Part shown: positions 8,369 through 17,800 of the stretch, in pieces
Layout: each line of letters starts with the position of its first letter
How positions within the stretch are numbered: the stretch's first letter is position 1
Assembly: GCA_900315095.1 (NCBI GenBank)
Contig: OMXS01000005.1
Span: 1-64,000, forward strand
Direction of reading: 5' to 3'
From: an uncultured Prevotellaceae bacterium
Lineage (GTDB): Bacteria > Bacteroidota > Bacteroidia > Bacteroidales > Bacteroidaceae
Length of the DNA: 64,000 bases
Notes under the pieces: generated by a model
The model's database searches: none
The model's input: only the letters and a program-made list of their open reading frames with translations
What the model was told of the DNA's origin: nothing
Position numbers and translations under genes: made by a program

Positions 8369-8417
8369 GTTTTGATGTACCTAAATAGCTTCAAGAAACA
8401 AAAAAATTGATATAAGT

Positions 8418-8448
8418 TTTGCAGTTTCAGTTATTTACCTTATCTTTG
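8418..8448 (+). promoter_or_regulatory. Promoter of the lipoprotein/radical SAM cassette
   Basis: TTTG (8418-8421), 19-nt spacer, TATCTTTG (8441-8448): a full consensus match. It is followed by a leader of about 150 nt (to 8600) that is purine-rich and contains a small hairpin GGGTG...CACCC near 8529-8545. The leader matches no riboswitch class I know. Confidence 0.8.
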
Positions 8449-8600
8449 CAAAACTAATAGTATCAATTATTTCTCTTGTAGACGGAGAAATAAGAAGACG
8501 CAAAGAAGAATAAAGGTGAGGGCAATGAAGGGTGTAAAGGGCACCCGAAGACTACTCGGACGAGAAGAAGAAAAAGTGAAACACATTAAAACAAAGACTT

Positions 8601-8813
8601 ATGGGAAAACTTAGAAACTGGACTTTAGGCATTATTGGCTCCTCAGTGCTCGCCGCATTGGGATTTTCCGCATGCTCGGGGAACGGACTAAGGCGAGAGA
8701 ATGTGGAGTGCGTTTATGGTCCTCCACCAGAGTTCTACAACGACACGGTGAAGATGCAGAGCATTGAAGCACCCGACACCTCAGAAACCATTCAGGTAAA
8801 GGAAAAGAAATAA
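8601..8813 (+). CDS. Small lipoprotein 1 of rSAM/lipoprotein cassette
   Basis: A 70-residue protein: hydrophobic signal ending in the lipobox GFSAC (Cys25), a short linker, the motif VYGPPPEFYNDTV at about residues 38-50, and a charged tail ending KEKK. Four paralogues follow in the same operon. They share the signal region and the YGxxPxxYx(D/E) motif but little else. I recall families annotated as 'rSAM/lipoprotein system' lipoproteins with a similar YG-P motif after the lipobox. On that basis it is probably an exported, lipid-anchored substrate of the radical SAM enzyme at 9461. The modification itself is inference. First gene after the promoter. Confidence 0.75.
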   Translation: MGKLRNWTLGIIGSSVLAALGFSACSGNGLRRENVECVYGPPPEFYNDTVKMQSIEAPDTSETIQVKEKK

Positions 8814-8850
8814 ACGTCGGAAACACAGAAACACAACAGCAATAGTGCTT

Positions 8851-9066
8851 ATGAAAAGATTGAAGACATGGGCTTTAGGCATCATCGGAACATCAGTGCT
8901 TACGGTACTGGGCATAACGTCGTGTTCTAAAAAAGCTCTTAACAACCATGAAATTGTCGATGTCTATGGACCACCACCTTCAGAATATGTTGATTCTCTC
9001 GACAACTCGGAAACAGAAGTGATAGAAAACAACGACACAACACAAACGATAAAGGATAAGAAATGA
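8851..9066 (+). CDS. Small lipoprotein 2 of rSAM/lipoprotein cassette
   Basis: A 71-residue paralogue of the preceding protein. The first 30 residues are closely similar (KRLKTWALGIIGTSVL against GKLRNWTLGIIGSSVL), showing recent duplication. Lipobox ITSC, then VYGPPPSEYVDSL, then an acidic/Thr-rich tail ending KDKK. The start at ATG 8851 is used. An upstream GTG at 8845 is in frame but adds only two residues. The stop codon overlaps the next start as ATGA (9063-9066), so translation is probably coupled. Confidence 0.75.
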   Translation: MKRLKTWALGIIGTSVLTVLGITSCSKKALNNHEIVDVYGPPPSEYVDSLDNSETEVIENNDTTQTIKDKK

Positions 9067-9287
9067 GGAAAGGAATAACCAAAGCGGCAATAGCAATGAT
9101 TTCGGCAGTGCTCACGGCTCTCGGACTGAGCAGTTGTGACATCATTGGAGGCACTATATCTCACCCGAAGGTGTACGGACCGCCCCCTATGGAGTATGAG
9201 GACACCATAGAAAACAACTCTGAAAACATCCAAGAAACAAACGATTCAACAAAGGCTGAAAGCGAGAATGAAAAAGGGAATAACTAA
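9063..9287 (+). CDS. Small lipoprotein 3 of rSAM/lipoprotein cassette
   Basis: A 74-residue paralogue: signal with ALGLSSC lipobox, motif VYGPPPMEYEDTI at about residues 37-49, and a long Asn/Glu-rich tail. Its N-terminus resembles protein 4 (KGITK start) more than proteins 1 and 2, so the cassette holds two duplicate pairs plus one outlier. It begins four bases inside the preceding gene and ends 20 bases inside the next. Confidence 0.75.
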   Translation: MRKGITKAAIAMISAVLTALGLSSCDIIGGTISHPKVYGPPPMEYEDTIENNSENIQETNDSTKAESENEKGNN

Positions 9288-9483
9288 AGTTGGAATGGCG
9301 TTGGTGTCGGCTGTGCTGGTGGCATTGGGATTTTCGAGCTGCAACCCGTTCAAGAAGATACTTCCGCAACCGCTGGAATACGGCACGCCTGACGTGAGAT
9401 ACATAGAGAAGATCGACTCCGTCGGCGAGAACATGAACGTTCCAGAGCAAAACACAGACAATGGAACAGAAAACCAGCGCTAA
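9268..9483 (+). CDS. Small lipoprotein 4 of rSAM/lipoprotein cassette
   Basis: A 71-residue paralogue: lipobox GFSSC, then EYGTPDVRYIEKI, a variant of the motif in which the Pro run is broken and Asp after the second Tyr becomes Glu. The tail is Asn/Glu-rich. It overlaps the preceding gene by 20 bases and the radical SAM gene by 23, in different frames. The whole operon is therefore tightly packed and probably translated by coupling. Confidence 0.75.
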   Translation: MKKGITKVGMALVSAVLVALGFSSCNPFKKILPQPLEYGTPDVRYIEKIDSVGENMNVPEQNTDNGTENQR

Positions 9484-10561
9484 CGACTACCGACTCGACC
9501 TGCGCCACCGACTGGGACTGGAAATGGCTCGCGTAGTGCAGAACAACTACAGGCGCGAGCACCGACTGACGCAACTGTTTTGGGAATGCACATTGAGATG
9601 TAATGTGCATTGTCGTCATTGTGGCAGCGATTGTCGTCAGATAGCCAACACACAAGACATGCCGCGCGAAGACTTCTTCCGTGTTCTAGATAGCATTAAA
9701 GAGAAAATGGACCCTCACAAGGTGTTCGTCATCGTCACCGGTGGTGAGCCTTTGGTGCGCGAGGACATTGAACTCTGTGGAAAAGGCATCTATGAACGGG
9801 GGTTCCCTTGGGGCATGGTGAGCAACGGACTGATGCTCACACGCGAGAAGCTCATAGCACTTAGGAAATCTGGACTACATTCTATCACCGTTAGTCTCGA
9901 CGGACTAGAGGACGACCACAACTGGATGCGCGGTCACCGCGACAGTTTCCTGCGCGTCAGCGAGGCTCTTGACTACCTCGTGGAGATGCGCGACAAGGTG
10001 GGACTAGTGTTCGATGTGGTGACGTGTGTTAACCAACGCACATACCCGAAACTCACAGAAATACGCGATTTCCTTATAAACAAGGGTGTCAAGCACTGGC
10101 GAATGTTCTCCATCTTCCCTGTGGGAAGAGCAGCAAAAGATCCTGTTTTGCAACTTTCCAACGAACAATACCGCGGCATGCTCGACTTTATCAAGAGAAC
10201 GAGAAAGGAAGGAATCATCAATGCTGCATACGGCTGCGAGGGCTTTCTCGGCAATTATGAGGGCGAGGTGCGCGACTCCCTACTTGGCTGTCAGGCAGGA
10301 ATCAGCGTTGGTTCGGTAATGGCCAATGGTGACATTGCTGCCTGCGCAAGCATCAGGGCAGACTATGCTCAGGGCAATATCTATCGCGATGACTTCCTGA
10401 CTGTATGGGAAAACAAATACCAGCAATACCGAGACCGCTCATGGATGCGCAAAGACGAATGTGCCGATTGCAAGTATTTCCGTTATTGCAAGGGTAACTC
10501 GATGCACCTTCGCGATGCCGATGGCAAACTGATTACATGTCACTTGAAGAGATTATTATGA
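9461..10561 (+). CDS. Radical SAM/SPASM peptide-modifying enzyme
   Basis: A 366-residue cytoplasmic enzyme. The S-adenosylmethionine [4Fe-4S] motif CxxxCxxC is at Cys47-Cys51-Cys54. TGGEPLVRED supplies the GGE SAM-binding motif. The C-terminal SPASM region has cysteines at LLGCQAG, ACAS and CADCKYFRYCKGN, enough for one or two auxiliary Fe-S clusters. SPASM enzymes generally modify ribosomally made peptides. Here the only partners are five tiny lipoproteins encoded around it, two kinds before and one directly after, all overlapping or nearly so. No separate leader-binding RRE domain is evident. This matches what I remember as the rSAM enzyme of the 'rSAM/lipoprotein system'. Substrate and product are not known to me. 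Confidence 0.85.
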   Translation: MEQKTSANDYRLDLRHRLGLEMARVVQNNYRREHRLTQLFWECTLRCNVHCRHCGSDCRQIANTQDMPREDFFRVLDSIKEKMDPHKVFVIVTGGEPLVREDIELCGKGIYERGFPWGMVSNGLMLTREKLIALRKSGLHSITVSLDGLEDDHNWMRGHRDSFLRVSEALDYLVEMRDKVGLVFDVVTCVNQRTYPKLTEIRDFLINKGVKHWRMFSIFPVGRAAKDPVLQLSNEQYRGMLDFIKRTRKEGIINAAYGCEGFLGNYEGEVRDSLLGCQAGISVGSVMANGDIAACASIRADYAQGNIYRDDFLTVWENKYQQYRDRSWMRKDECADCKYFRYCKGNSMHLRDADGKLITCHLKRLL

Positions 10562-10782
10562 GAAAACCATTTCTGAAACTCACCACCCTACTCTGTTCGG
10601 GCATCATTGCGCTGCTCGGACTGGGCGCATGTAAGTCGTCAAAGGCTCTTGAAAAAGAAGAACAGAGAAAACAAAACGACCAAAACGTGAAGCCCATCGA
10701 CCGTGACAACGGGCGCGTAAGACTCATGTACGGGGTGCGACCAACGCCCTATTCTGACAAGATTCACCAAGAAAACAAATAA
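10558..10782 (+). CDS. Small lipoprotein 5 of rSAM/lipoprotein cassette
   Basis: A 74-residue lipoprotein starting at the ATGA that overlaps the radical SAM stop. Lipobox LGAC at about residue 25, a longer charged linker, then the motif near the C-terminus as MYGVRPTPYSDKI. It is the most diverged of the five. It keeps Tyr-Gly, the Pro, the second Tyr and the Asp at the same spacing, though the linker length differs, so those residues appear to be the selected core. An earlier in-frame ATG at 10537 is rejected because it would precede the signal peptide with acidic residues. It is the last gene before a strong terminator. Confidence 0.75.
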   Translation: MRKPFLKLTTLLCSGIIALLGLGACKSSKALEKEEQRKQNDQNVKPIDRDNGRVRLMYGVRPTPYSDKIHQENK

Positions 10783-10795
10783 CCATTAATAATAT

Positions 10796-10828
10796 AAGCA
10801 GGCGAGTTTACTTTAAACTCGACTGCTT
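10796..10828 (+). terminator. Rho-independent terminator of the rSAM cassette
   Basis: A 15-bp stem with one mismatch, 10796-10810 paired with 10813-10828, followed by a T-rich run. Confidence 0.85.
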
Positions 10829-10851
10829 TATTTATTCATTTGTGCCTAATT

Positions 10852-10911
10852 GCATTGTCAAAGATGCCTTATCGCACAGCGAAACGTGTGCAATGGCACT
10901 GCGAAATGTGC
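10852..10911. repeat. Three short palindromes with 22-bp period
   Basis: Imperfect palindromes GCAT...ATGC (10852-10867), GCACA...TGTGC (10874-10891) and GCAC...GTGC (10896-10911). They start exactly 22 bp apart and lie in the gap between the rSAM cassette and the convergent GH43 gene. The geometry matches the longer array at 20744-20890. Confidence 0.65.
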
Positions 10912-10927
10912 ATCATTCGCACTCGCA

Positions 10928-11959
10928 TCAATCGTTCTTTACTTTTTGTATTGTGCCGTCCTCATTGTAGAAGAGGCGCTGTACCTTCAGCGAACGAAGA
11001 TGTGTGATGTCGTTAGAAGGAACACAGTCGTGATAGAACAGATACCACTGTCCCTTGTACTCTACAATACTGTGGTGGGTTGTCCAGCCGACAACTGGAT
11101 CGAGGATAACTCCCTGATAGGTGAACGGACCGTATGGATTGTCACCCGTGGCGTAGCACAGGAAGTGGCTGTCACCTGTAGAATACGAGAAGTAGTACTT
11201 GCCGTTGTACTTATGCATCCATGAAGCCTCGAAGAAACGATGTGGATCACCAGCCTTCAATGGCTGTCCATCCTTGTCAAGAATAATGACAGGACGTGGA
11301 GCCTCAGCAAACTGCTTCACATCGTCAGTCATGCGAACCACATTGCTAGGCAATGCGGGTGCGTCAGGCTTTGCAAAGAGTTGTGTCTTATGGTCTGGAG
11401 CCGGGCCGAGGTCAATGAGACCGTTATCGTCACCATACTTGCCAGGAATAGCCTCAAAGCCATGATAGAGCGTGCGGCCCCACTGCAGCTGTCCACCCCA
11501 GAGTCCACCGAAGTAGCAGTAAATCTGTCCATCGTCATCCTTGAACATACAAGGGTCAATGGAGAACGAGCCACGGATAGGGAACTTCTCAGGAATGAAC
11601 GGACCTTCGGGCTTGTCTGCCACAGCAACACCAAGACGGAACACACCACTGTATTCCTTGGCAGAGAAGATGAGATAGTACTTGCCGTCCTTCTCAACGA
11701 CATCGTTGTCCCACATCTGCTTCTCAGCCCATGGTACGTCCTTAACATCAAGGATAACACCGTGGTCGGTGACTTCGCCATTTTCAATGTCGTCCCATGA
11801 CAACACATGATAGTCCTTCATCTGGAAGTGACCACCATCGTCGTCGAAGCATTCACCAGCATCCCAGTCATGAGAAGGATAGACGTAAATACGTCCGTTA
11901 AATACATTGGCTGAGGGGTCAGCCATATAGTCACTAGGGAAAAGATAACGTGGTTTCAT
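10928..11959 (-). CDS. GH43 beta-xylosidase / arabinofuranosidase
   Basis: A 343-residue five-bladed beta-propeller glycosidase. The three GH43 acidic residues are visible: general base Asp14 (ADPSANVF), the pKa modulator Asp135 (SFSIDPCMF) and general acid Glu244 (FFEASWMHKYNGKYYFSYS). The length and single-domain form match the short GH43 subfamily typified by the exo-xylanase of rumen Prevotella xylan clusters. There is no signal peptide, so it should act in the cytoplasm or be retained in the cell, trimming imported xylo-oligosaccharides. It is the last gene of the transporter-GH10-GH43 operon, 26 nt after the xylanase. Xylosidase versus arabinofuranosidase activity cannot be told from sequence alone. 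Confidence 0.9.
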   Translation of the reverse strand: MKPRYLFPSDYMADPSANVFNGRIYVYPSHDWDAGECFDDDGGHFQMKDYHVLSWDDIENGEVTDHGVILDVKDVPWAEKQMWDNDVVEKDGKYYLIFSAKEYSGVFRLGVAVADKPEGPFIPEKFPIRGSFSIDPCMFKDDDGQIYCYFGGLWGGQLQWGRTLYHGFEAIPGKYGDDNGLIDLGPAPDHKTQLFAKPDAPALPSNVVRMTDDVKQFAEAPRPVIILDKDGQPLKAGDPHRFFEASWMHKYNGKYYFSYSTGDSHFLCYATGDNPYGPFTYQGVILDPVVGWTTHHSIVEYKGQWYLFYHDCVPSNDITHLRSLKVQRLFYNEDGTIQKVKND

Positions 11960-11985
11960 ATTATTCTGAATTAAAGAGTTTTTGG

Positions 11986-13095
11986 TTATTTATAAAGTTT
12001 GATGATTTCGTTTACAACGGGTTTTGCCTGGTACTGACGGTCGAAGAGCAACGGGTAGTTGGTGCGCCCCTTGATAGGCCATCCGTTGAGCCATGAATTC
12101 TCGTCGCATACGCCCCACAAAGTGATGCGGCTAATCTGCGAGCGATGCTTATAATAAATCTTGAACAGGTCGAGCCAGCGTTTGTCCAGTTCTTTCTGCT
12201 TAGCGGCAGGCAAACCGGCTGCATAGGGATTGTACTTCTGCTGGAACTCGAAGTTCTGCTCAACGGCTGCACCTCCGAATCCTTCTGGATTGGGCAACAC
12301 ATTGATGTCAAGTTCGGTTATCATAACCTTCACGCCACAGGCAGCAAAGGCATCGATGCTCTTTTCGTATTCCTCCAGATTAGGATAGTCTAATCCGTTG
12401 TGGCTCTGCATTCCCACGCCATCGATACGAAGTCCTTTGGCCTTCAGGTTCTTCACCAGGCGGCATACCGCCTCACGCTTGGCTGCTCCAGACATCGAGT
12501 AATCGTTATAGTAGAGTTCGGCATCGGGGTCTGCCTCGTGGGCGGCACGGAAAGCAATCTCGATGAACTCCTCGCCCAACAAGTTATAATATGGCGACTT
12601 GCGGAACGAGCCGTCGTCGTTGATGGCCTCGTTGACAACATCCCATCCGAAGACCTGTCCCTTGAAATGTCCCACGACGGTCTTGATGTGCTTGATGAGA
12701 CGCTCCTTCAGCACTTCCTTGGATGCGGGCATGGCGGTATAGCCATTGGTGAACCACCAGTCGGGAGCCTGTGAGTGCCATACCAGGCAGTGCCCGTTCA
12801 CCTTCAGTCCCAACTGCCGTGCATAGTTGACAAACTTGTCGGCCACACGGAAGTCGAAGATGCCTTCTGCCGGTGCCAGCACCTCTGGTTTCATGCAGTT
12901 CTCAGCCACCACACAGTTAAAGTGCTTGGCAAGCACAGCATCTGCCTGTGGCACCTGTCCGTCACTCTGCCACTGATTAACTGCCGCTCCAATAAGGCAG
13001 TACTTGCCAATGGCATCCTTCAACCCCTGCTGAGCCATAGATGCCAACGGCATCATGGCCAGACAGGATATAAGTATCTTAATGCTTTTATTCAT
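11986..13095 (-). CDS. GH10 endo-1,4-beta-xylanase
   Basis: A 369-residue secreted enzyme cleaving internal xylan bonds with retention. Signal peptide of about 21 residues ending SMAQQ. Acid/base Glu156 is in WDVVNEA and nucleophile Glu261 in MITELD. The N-terminal substrate-binding motifs NCMKPE and GHCLVWHSQ are typical of GH10. The frame is open from 13149, but ATG 13095 is chosen because it begins the signal peptide. It overlaps the upstream transporter gene by 8 bp, so the two are translationally coupled. It contains only the catalytic domain, with no carbohydrate-binding module. Confidence 0.93.
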   Translation of the reverse strand: MNKSIKILISCLAMMPLASMAQQGLKDAIGKYCLIGAAVNQWQSDGQVPQADAVLAKHFNCVVAENCMKPEVLAPAEGIFDFRVADKFVNYARQLGLKVNGHCLVWHSQAPDWWFTNGYTAMPASKEVLKERLIKHIKTVVGHFKGQVFGWDVVNEAINDDGSFRKSPYYNLLGEEFIEIAFRAAHEADPDAELYYNDYSMSGAAKREAVCRLVKNLKAKGLRIDGVGMQSHNGLDYPNLEEYEKSIDAFAACGVKVMITELDINVLPNPEGFGGAAVEQNFEFQQKYNPYAAGLPAAKQKELDKRWLDLFKIYYKHRSQISRITLWGVCDENSWLNGWPIKGRTNYPLLFDRQYQAKPVVNEIIKLYK

Positions 13096-14509
13096 TATGG
13101 TGACGTGCTTCAATTTCTGCGTTAATCTTATCAATAACATCGTCTTCAAGTTCGTATTTGCTGATAATCCACATGGCGAGCAGCAGTAATATAGCAGGAA
13201 TCACGCATACTAACCACAGGATACCTTGCTCTGCAAACGGGGTTTGTTGGTCAAGCTTGGCATCGAATCCCACAAATGCCAGTACAGCACCAGGCACCAC
13301 ACCACCCAACGCCATGCCGAGTTTGAAGAAGATGCCTGTGAGAGCATTGACAATGCCTGCAATACGCTTGCCTGTCTTGTATTCGCCATAAGATACTACT
13401 TCGGGTACCAGTGCCCACATGTAACCTGTGGCAACAATGATTCCGGTAGATTTGACAAACTGAATGACACAGAGAATCCAGAATTGCTTAAGCGACTCCA
13501 CCTGCACACAAATATACATGAGTATCATTCCTATGACGGCAATGCCAAGGAAACAGTAGAACATGCCTTTTTTGCCAATACTACGCTTGATGGCAGGTAC
13601 CATGGGCATAAAGATGAACGCCGGAATAGTGCCAAGCCACATAAAAACTGTCGTCATGTATTCATTAGCACCAACATTATAAGTCATGAAGTAAGCATCG
13701 GCAGCATTACTGACACTCATCATGGAGAAGGCTGTAACAAAGAAGAATGCAAGAACGCGCAACGGACGGTTTCGTACAAATTCCGTAAACAAATCGGTTG
13801 CTTTCACCTTGTCAGATTCTGCCTTATCCATAACAACGCGTTCTTTGCTTTGCGTGAAGCAGAAAATAAGGAGTGCAAGACCTGACAAGGAGAACAACGT
13901 CATCGTGATAAACCATGCTGGTGCTGACACAGGTTTGTTGATAATGGCTGTGCCGTCAGCTGCCATAGGGGCGAATATGGCCAAAACCATCGGCAGCGAC
14001 TTGACAATGAGGGCACCGGCATTGGCCATGAACATACGGGTTGAGGTAAGAATTGTGACCTCATTGGTGTCGCGGGTGAGCGAAGAGTTCAACGCACCAT
14101 AGGGTACGTTGACCAGCGTGTAGGACATGGACATTAATACGTATGTGACGTATGCATATAACAAAGAGCCACTGAATCCGTTCCAAAAACAGAGAATAGC
14201 AAATCCCGTCAGAGGAATACCGCCGAGAATAAGCCAAGAGCGGTATTTTCCCCATTTTGGGTTGCTCTTGTCAACAAACGCACCTACTACAGGATCCCAA
14301 GCCCAGTCAATGAGCCTTACAATAAGGAACATGACGGCAGCGGCACCGGGGTCAAGTCCATAGACATTCGTGTAGAAAAATAGCAGCCAGATGCTAACAG
14401 TCTGATAAATCAGGTTCTGGGCCATGTCACCAGCACCAAAGCCGATGCGCTGGAGCCAAGAAAGTTTGTAGAAGCCTTTCGCTTCGCTAGTGGTTTGATT
14501 GTTTGTCAT
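13088..14509 (-). CDS. GPH-family (MelB-like) sugar:cation symporter
   Basis: A 473-residue inner-membrane protein with twelve likely helices. The N-terminal signature GFGAGDMAQNL, followed by WDPVVGAFVDKSNPKWGKYRS, is characteristic of the glycoside-pentoside-hexuronide cation symporters. As the first gene of an operon with GH10 xylanase and GH43 exo-enzyme, it most likely imports xylo-oligosaccharides from the periplasm. Similar transporter-xylanase-xylosidase operons are known from rumen Prevotella. It is divergent from the HTCS regulator, with a shared 311-bp control region. Confidence 0.9.
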   Translation of the reverse strand: MTNNQTTSEAKGFYKLSWLQRIGFGAGDMAQNLIYQTVSIWLLFFYTNVYGLDPGAAAVMFLIVRLIDWAWDPVVGAFVDKSNPKWGKYRSWLILGGIPLTGFAILCFWNGFSGSLLYAYVTYVLMSMSYTLVNVPYGALNSSLTRDTNEVTILTSTRMFMANAGALIVKSLPMVLAIFAPMAADGTAIINKPVSAPAWFITMTLFSLSGLALLIFCFTQSKERVVMDKAESDKVKATDLFTEFVRNRPLRVLAFFFVTAFSMMSVSNAADAYFMTYNVGANEYMTTVFMWLGTIPAFIFMPMVPAIKRSIGKKGMFYCFLGIAVIGMILMYICVQVESLKQFWILCVIQFVKSTGIIVATGYMWALVPEVVSYGEYKTGKRIAGIVNALTGIFFKLGMALGGVVPGAVLAFVGFDAKLDQQTPFAEQGILWLVCVIPAILLLLAMWIISKYELEDDVIDKINAEIEARHHNE

Positions 14510-14820
14510 TTTTGTTAATTATTGTTTGATTGTTATGTTCCCTGGTGTTACTACTAAGAAATCCGTGTTCAATGCATCAGAAATATTAGTGTTATTCTAA
14601 AATAATGGTGCAAATATACTCATTATTACGCATATCTAGCATTCAATTTGTTGCGTTTTTGTTTCTTTATGTCTCATTTCAATTTTTTACATGTTATTTG
14701 TTGCAAAAGTAGCATGCCAAATGTTTCATGTATGAATTTAATTTCTTAACTTTGCCGTGAAAATGCATGTTTACAAATCCTTTGTTCCAAACAACTAATT
14801 AACCGCAGTAACCAGAAAAG
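14510..14820. promoter_or_regulatory. Divergent control region of the xylan operons
   Basis: Toward the regulator: -7 box TAACTTTG (14747-14754) with only a weak TTTC 19 nt upstream. Toward the transporter: TATATTTG on the minus strand (14611-14618) with no -33 box at proper spacing, as expected of an activator-dependent promoter. A 9-bp direct repeat ATTTGTTGC at 14646-14654 and 14696-14704 lies between them and is a candidate operator for the HTCS protein. The AT-rich interval holds no open frame. Confidence 0.55.
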
Positions 14821-17800
14821 ATGAAAAGACTGAAACATTTTTATACGATTGCATGTCTGTTGCTCTTGTCTCTGATGGTAAGGGCAGGAATGTCGCGGCT
14901 ATACACCAGCGACAAGATGACTAGCAGTCTGATTGACTGTGTAATGCAGGACAAGTATGGTTTTATATGGATTGGAACAGAATACGGTCTGAACAAGTTC
15001 GACGGATACAGGTTTACACCTTATTTATATAATAAGGATGACAGCACCACTATTGTCGATAACGAGGTGGTGAGACTGATGAGTGACAGCGAAGGACGCC
15101 TGTGGGTGGGATGCACCTACGGCCTGGCGCAATATGATTATCATAACGACAACTTCCGCCGTTACCATTTCCCGGGCAACGTGAGACCACGAGCCAACGC
15201 TCTGCTTGAGACATCTAACGGTGACATTCTTATAGGAACGGCTGGTGAAGGACTGTTTGTAATACGCAAGGGCGAGGACAAGATAAGGAAACTCGAGTCG
15301 TTTGTGAAGCGCGACGTTGACGAGTTCTACAGTCGAATCTTTGAGGACGACCAGCACCACTTATGGCGTTCGAGCCACCTTGTGACGCTTACACGCATCA
15401 CCACCAAGGACGGCAACCCTACTGAGTTTAAGGACTACGAGTCGCCTTGCGGACCTCCCATGTCTTTCATCCGCACCGACAACCGCGGTTTCATCATCAT
15501 TTGTCACCACGGAATCTTGCGTTACGACTACAGCACAGGCGAAATAGACGATGCCGGATATGACCTTTCGGTGCTCTCTGGCAAGGCTTCCATATTGAAA
15601 GCGCGGCTCGACCGCGAGGGCAATCTTTATCTCGGAACGGCTGGAAACGGTCTTTATGTGATAAAGAAAGGTTCTATCTCTGCAGAGATTGTTAACAGCG
15701 ACAACAACGACTTCGACCTTACCTCCTCAAACATCAATGACATCATGGAGGATAAGGACGGCAATCTGTGGGTGAGTTGCTACAAGAAAGGACTCTTCCA
15801 GATGAGCCAGCACAAGGACCTTTTCGAGTCGTACACCTTCGAAAAGCAAGGACACAGCATTGGAAGCAGCGTCTCTTCACTGGCAATTGGCGACGACAAT
15901 AGCATTCTATGCACCGTACAGAACTCGGGAGTTTATAGATTTGACGAGAAGGGAAAAGTAAGCCCGATGCCCAACACCCTGCCTACAGCTAACAACATCT
16001 ATCGTGACAAGCGCGGTCAATACTGGCTTTGCTCCGAGAACAAGGTAAACAAGTATTCACCGTCTACAGGCGCTATGCAGACACAACTGGAAACAGACGG
16101 ATGGGGACTGAACTGTATTACCGATGACTCGCGCGGCACATTGTTCATATGCAACTACGGAAAGGGACTCATCGTTCACAACACCAACACCGGCGAAACG
16201 CAGACCTATAGCATGCGCGACAAGGACAAGGCGCGCGGAGTGCTCTGCAACGACTGGATAAAAGCGCTCTACTACGACAGTCGCGGACTGCTGTGGATAG
16301 GCACAACGAGCGGCGTTTCGTGCTTCGACCCAGAGAAACAGTCGTTTAAGCCGTTAGGATGGGACGTGCAGCTAAACCATGTTCAATGCTCCGCTATTAA
16401 CGAAAACGACAAAGGCAATATAATAATAGGTACGCACGAGGGGATGTTCATCTACCTCAGAGACCAAAACAAGATAGAGCCTTTCAAGAATGCGGAGAAG
16501 CTATCTGACAAAACCATCTACAGCATAACATTCGACCATGCTGGCGACATGTGGCTGAGCACCTCGATGGGTATATGGCATTACAGTCCGAAAGACAAGC
16601 AATTCATAGACCACATCAGCGGAAACGGCCTTATCACAAAGGAGTATATCCTCGGCGCTGTCATACACAATGACGACGACATGATTGCCTATGGTACTAG
16701 CGACGGCATTACAACATTCTACCCCGAGGAGGTTAAGAAGCAGCACATGGAGATGGGGGACATCCATCTTACTAACTTCATTGTTGACGGAAAGTCGATG
16801 GACTGTTTCCAAGACCACTTCAGCGTGCCATACAACGAGAACAGTTTCACGATGGAGTTCTCGCTGCTGACATTCAAGAATGCAGACAACATCAACTTTG
16901 AATACCGCATCAACGGCGGCGACACATGGACTCAGACAGGCGAGGGAAACAACTCTATCTCGTTCAACAAGATGAAGCCAGGCAAGTATGTCATCGAGGT
17001 GAGAGCGCTGAGCAACGGCGTTTACTCCAAGAACACTAAGGAAATAGTGGTCAGGGTGAAAGACCCGTGGTACTCATCTATATGGGCTTTCATTCTTTAC
17101 GGACTGCTGGCAGCAGGCATAGTCACGCTCGGCGTTTACTATATAGAGCGAAAGCGAATGATTGAGATGGAGGAGTCGAAGATGAAGTTCCTCATCAATG
17201 CCACTCACGACATACGCTCTCCGCTGACACTTATCATGGGTCCGCTGAAGAAACTGAAAACAAAAGCATTCGACGAGGAAAGCCTCAACGACATCGAAAC
17301 TATCGACCGCAACGCTCAGAGGCTGCAACAACTTGTAAACCAAATACTCGACGAGAGCAAGATTGACAAGAAACAGATGAAACTGCAATGCCGCGAGACC
17401 AACCTTGTGCAGTTCATCAACGGCATATTCACGCTTTACCAGTACAATGCGCAGCAAAGAAACATGCACTACACCTTCGAGGTGGAGACGCCAGAGGGCA
17501 GAGTCAAGGCGCGCGAGGCAAAACCCGTGATGGCTTGGATAGACCGAATAAACTTCGATAAGGTCATCAGTAACCTTCTGAGCAACGCCTTCAAGTACAC
17601 CTTCGACGGCGGAGACATCAACATTTTACTTGCTGAAGAAAATGACAACGTGGTTATCAAAGTTATCGACAACGGTATCGGACTGAAGGAAAGCAACACA
17701 GACAAGTTGTTCGAGCGCTTCTATCAGGGAAGCAACGCGCGTGACGTGCATCTCGATGGCACAGGAATCGGACTGAATCTGAGCAAGGCCATAGTGAAAC

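Noticed and set aside
8525-8614. Possible 29-residue leader peptide before the lipoprotein cassette
   Set aside because: An ATG frame exists in the 5' leader, but it is only Lys/Arg/Glu-rich, lacks a recognisable control codon run and runs into lipoprotein 1; not enough to call a gene.
10850-11224. 124-residue open frame on the plus strand
   Set aside because: It lies mostly antisense to the GH43 gene, has no promoter or signal, and begins in the palindromic intergenic repeat.
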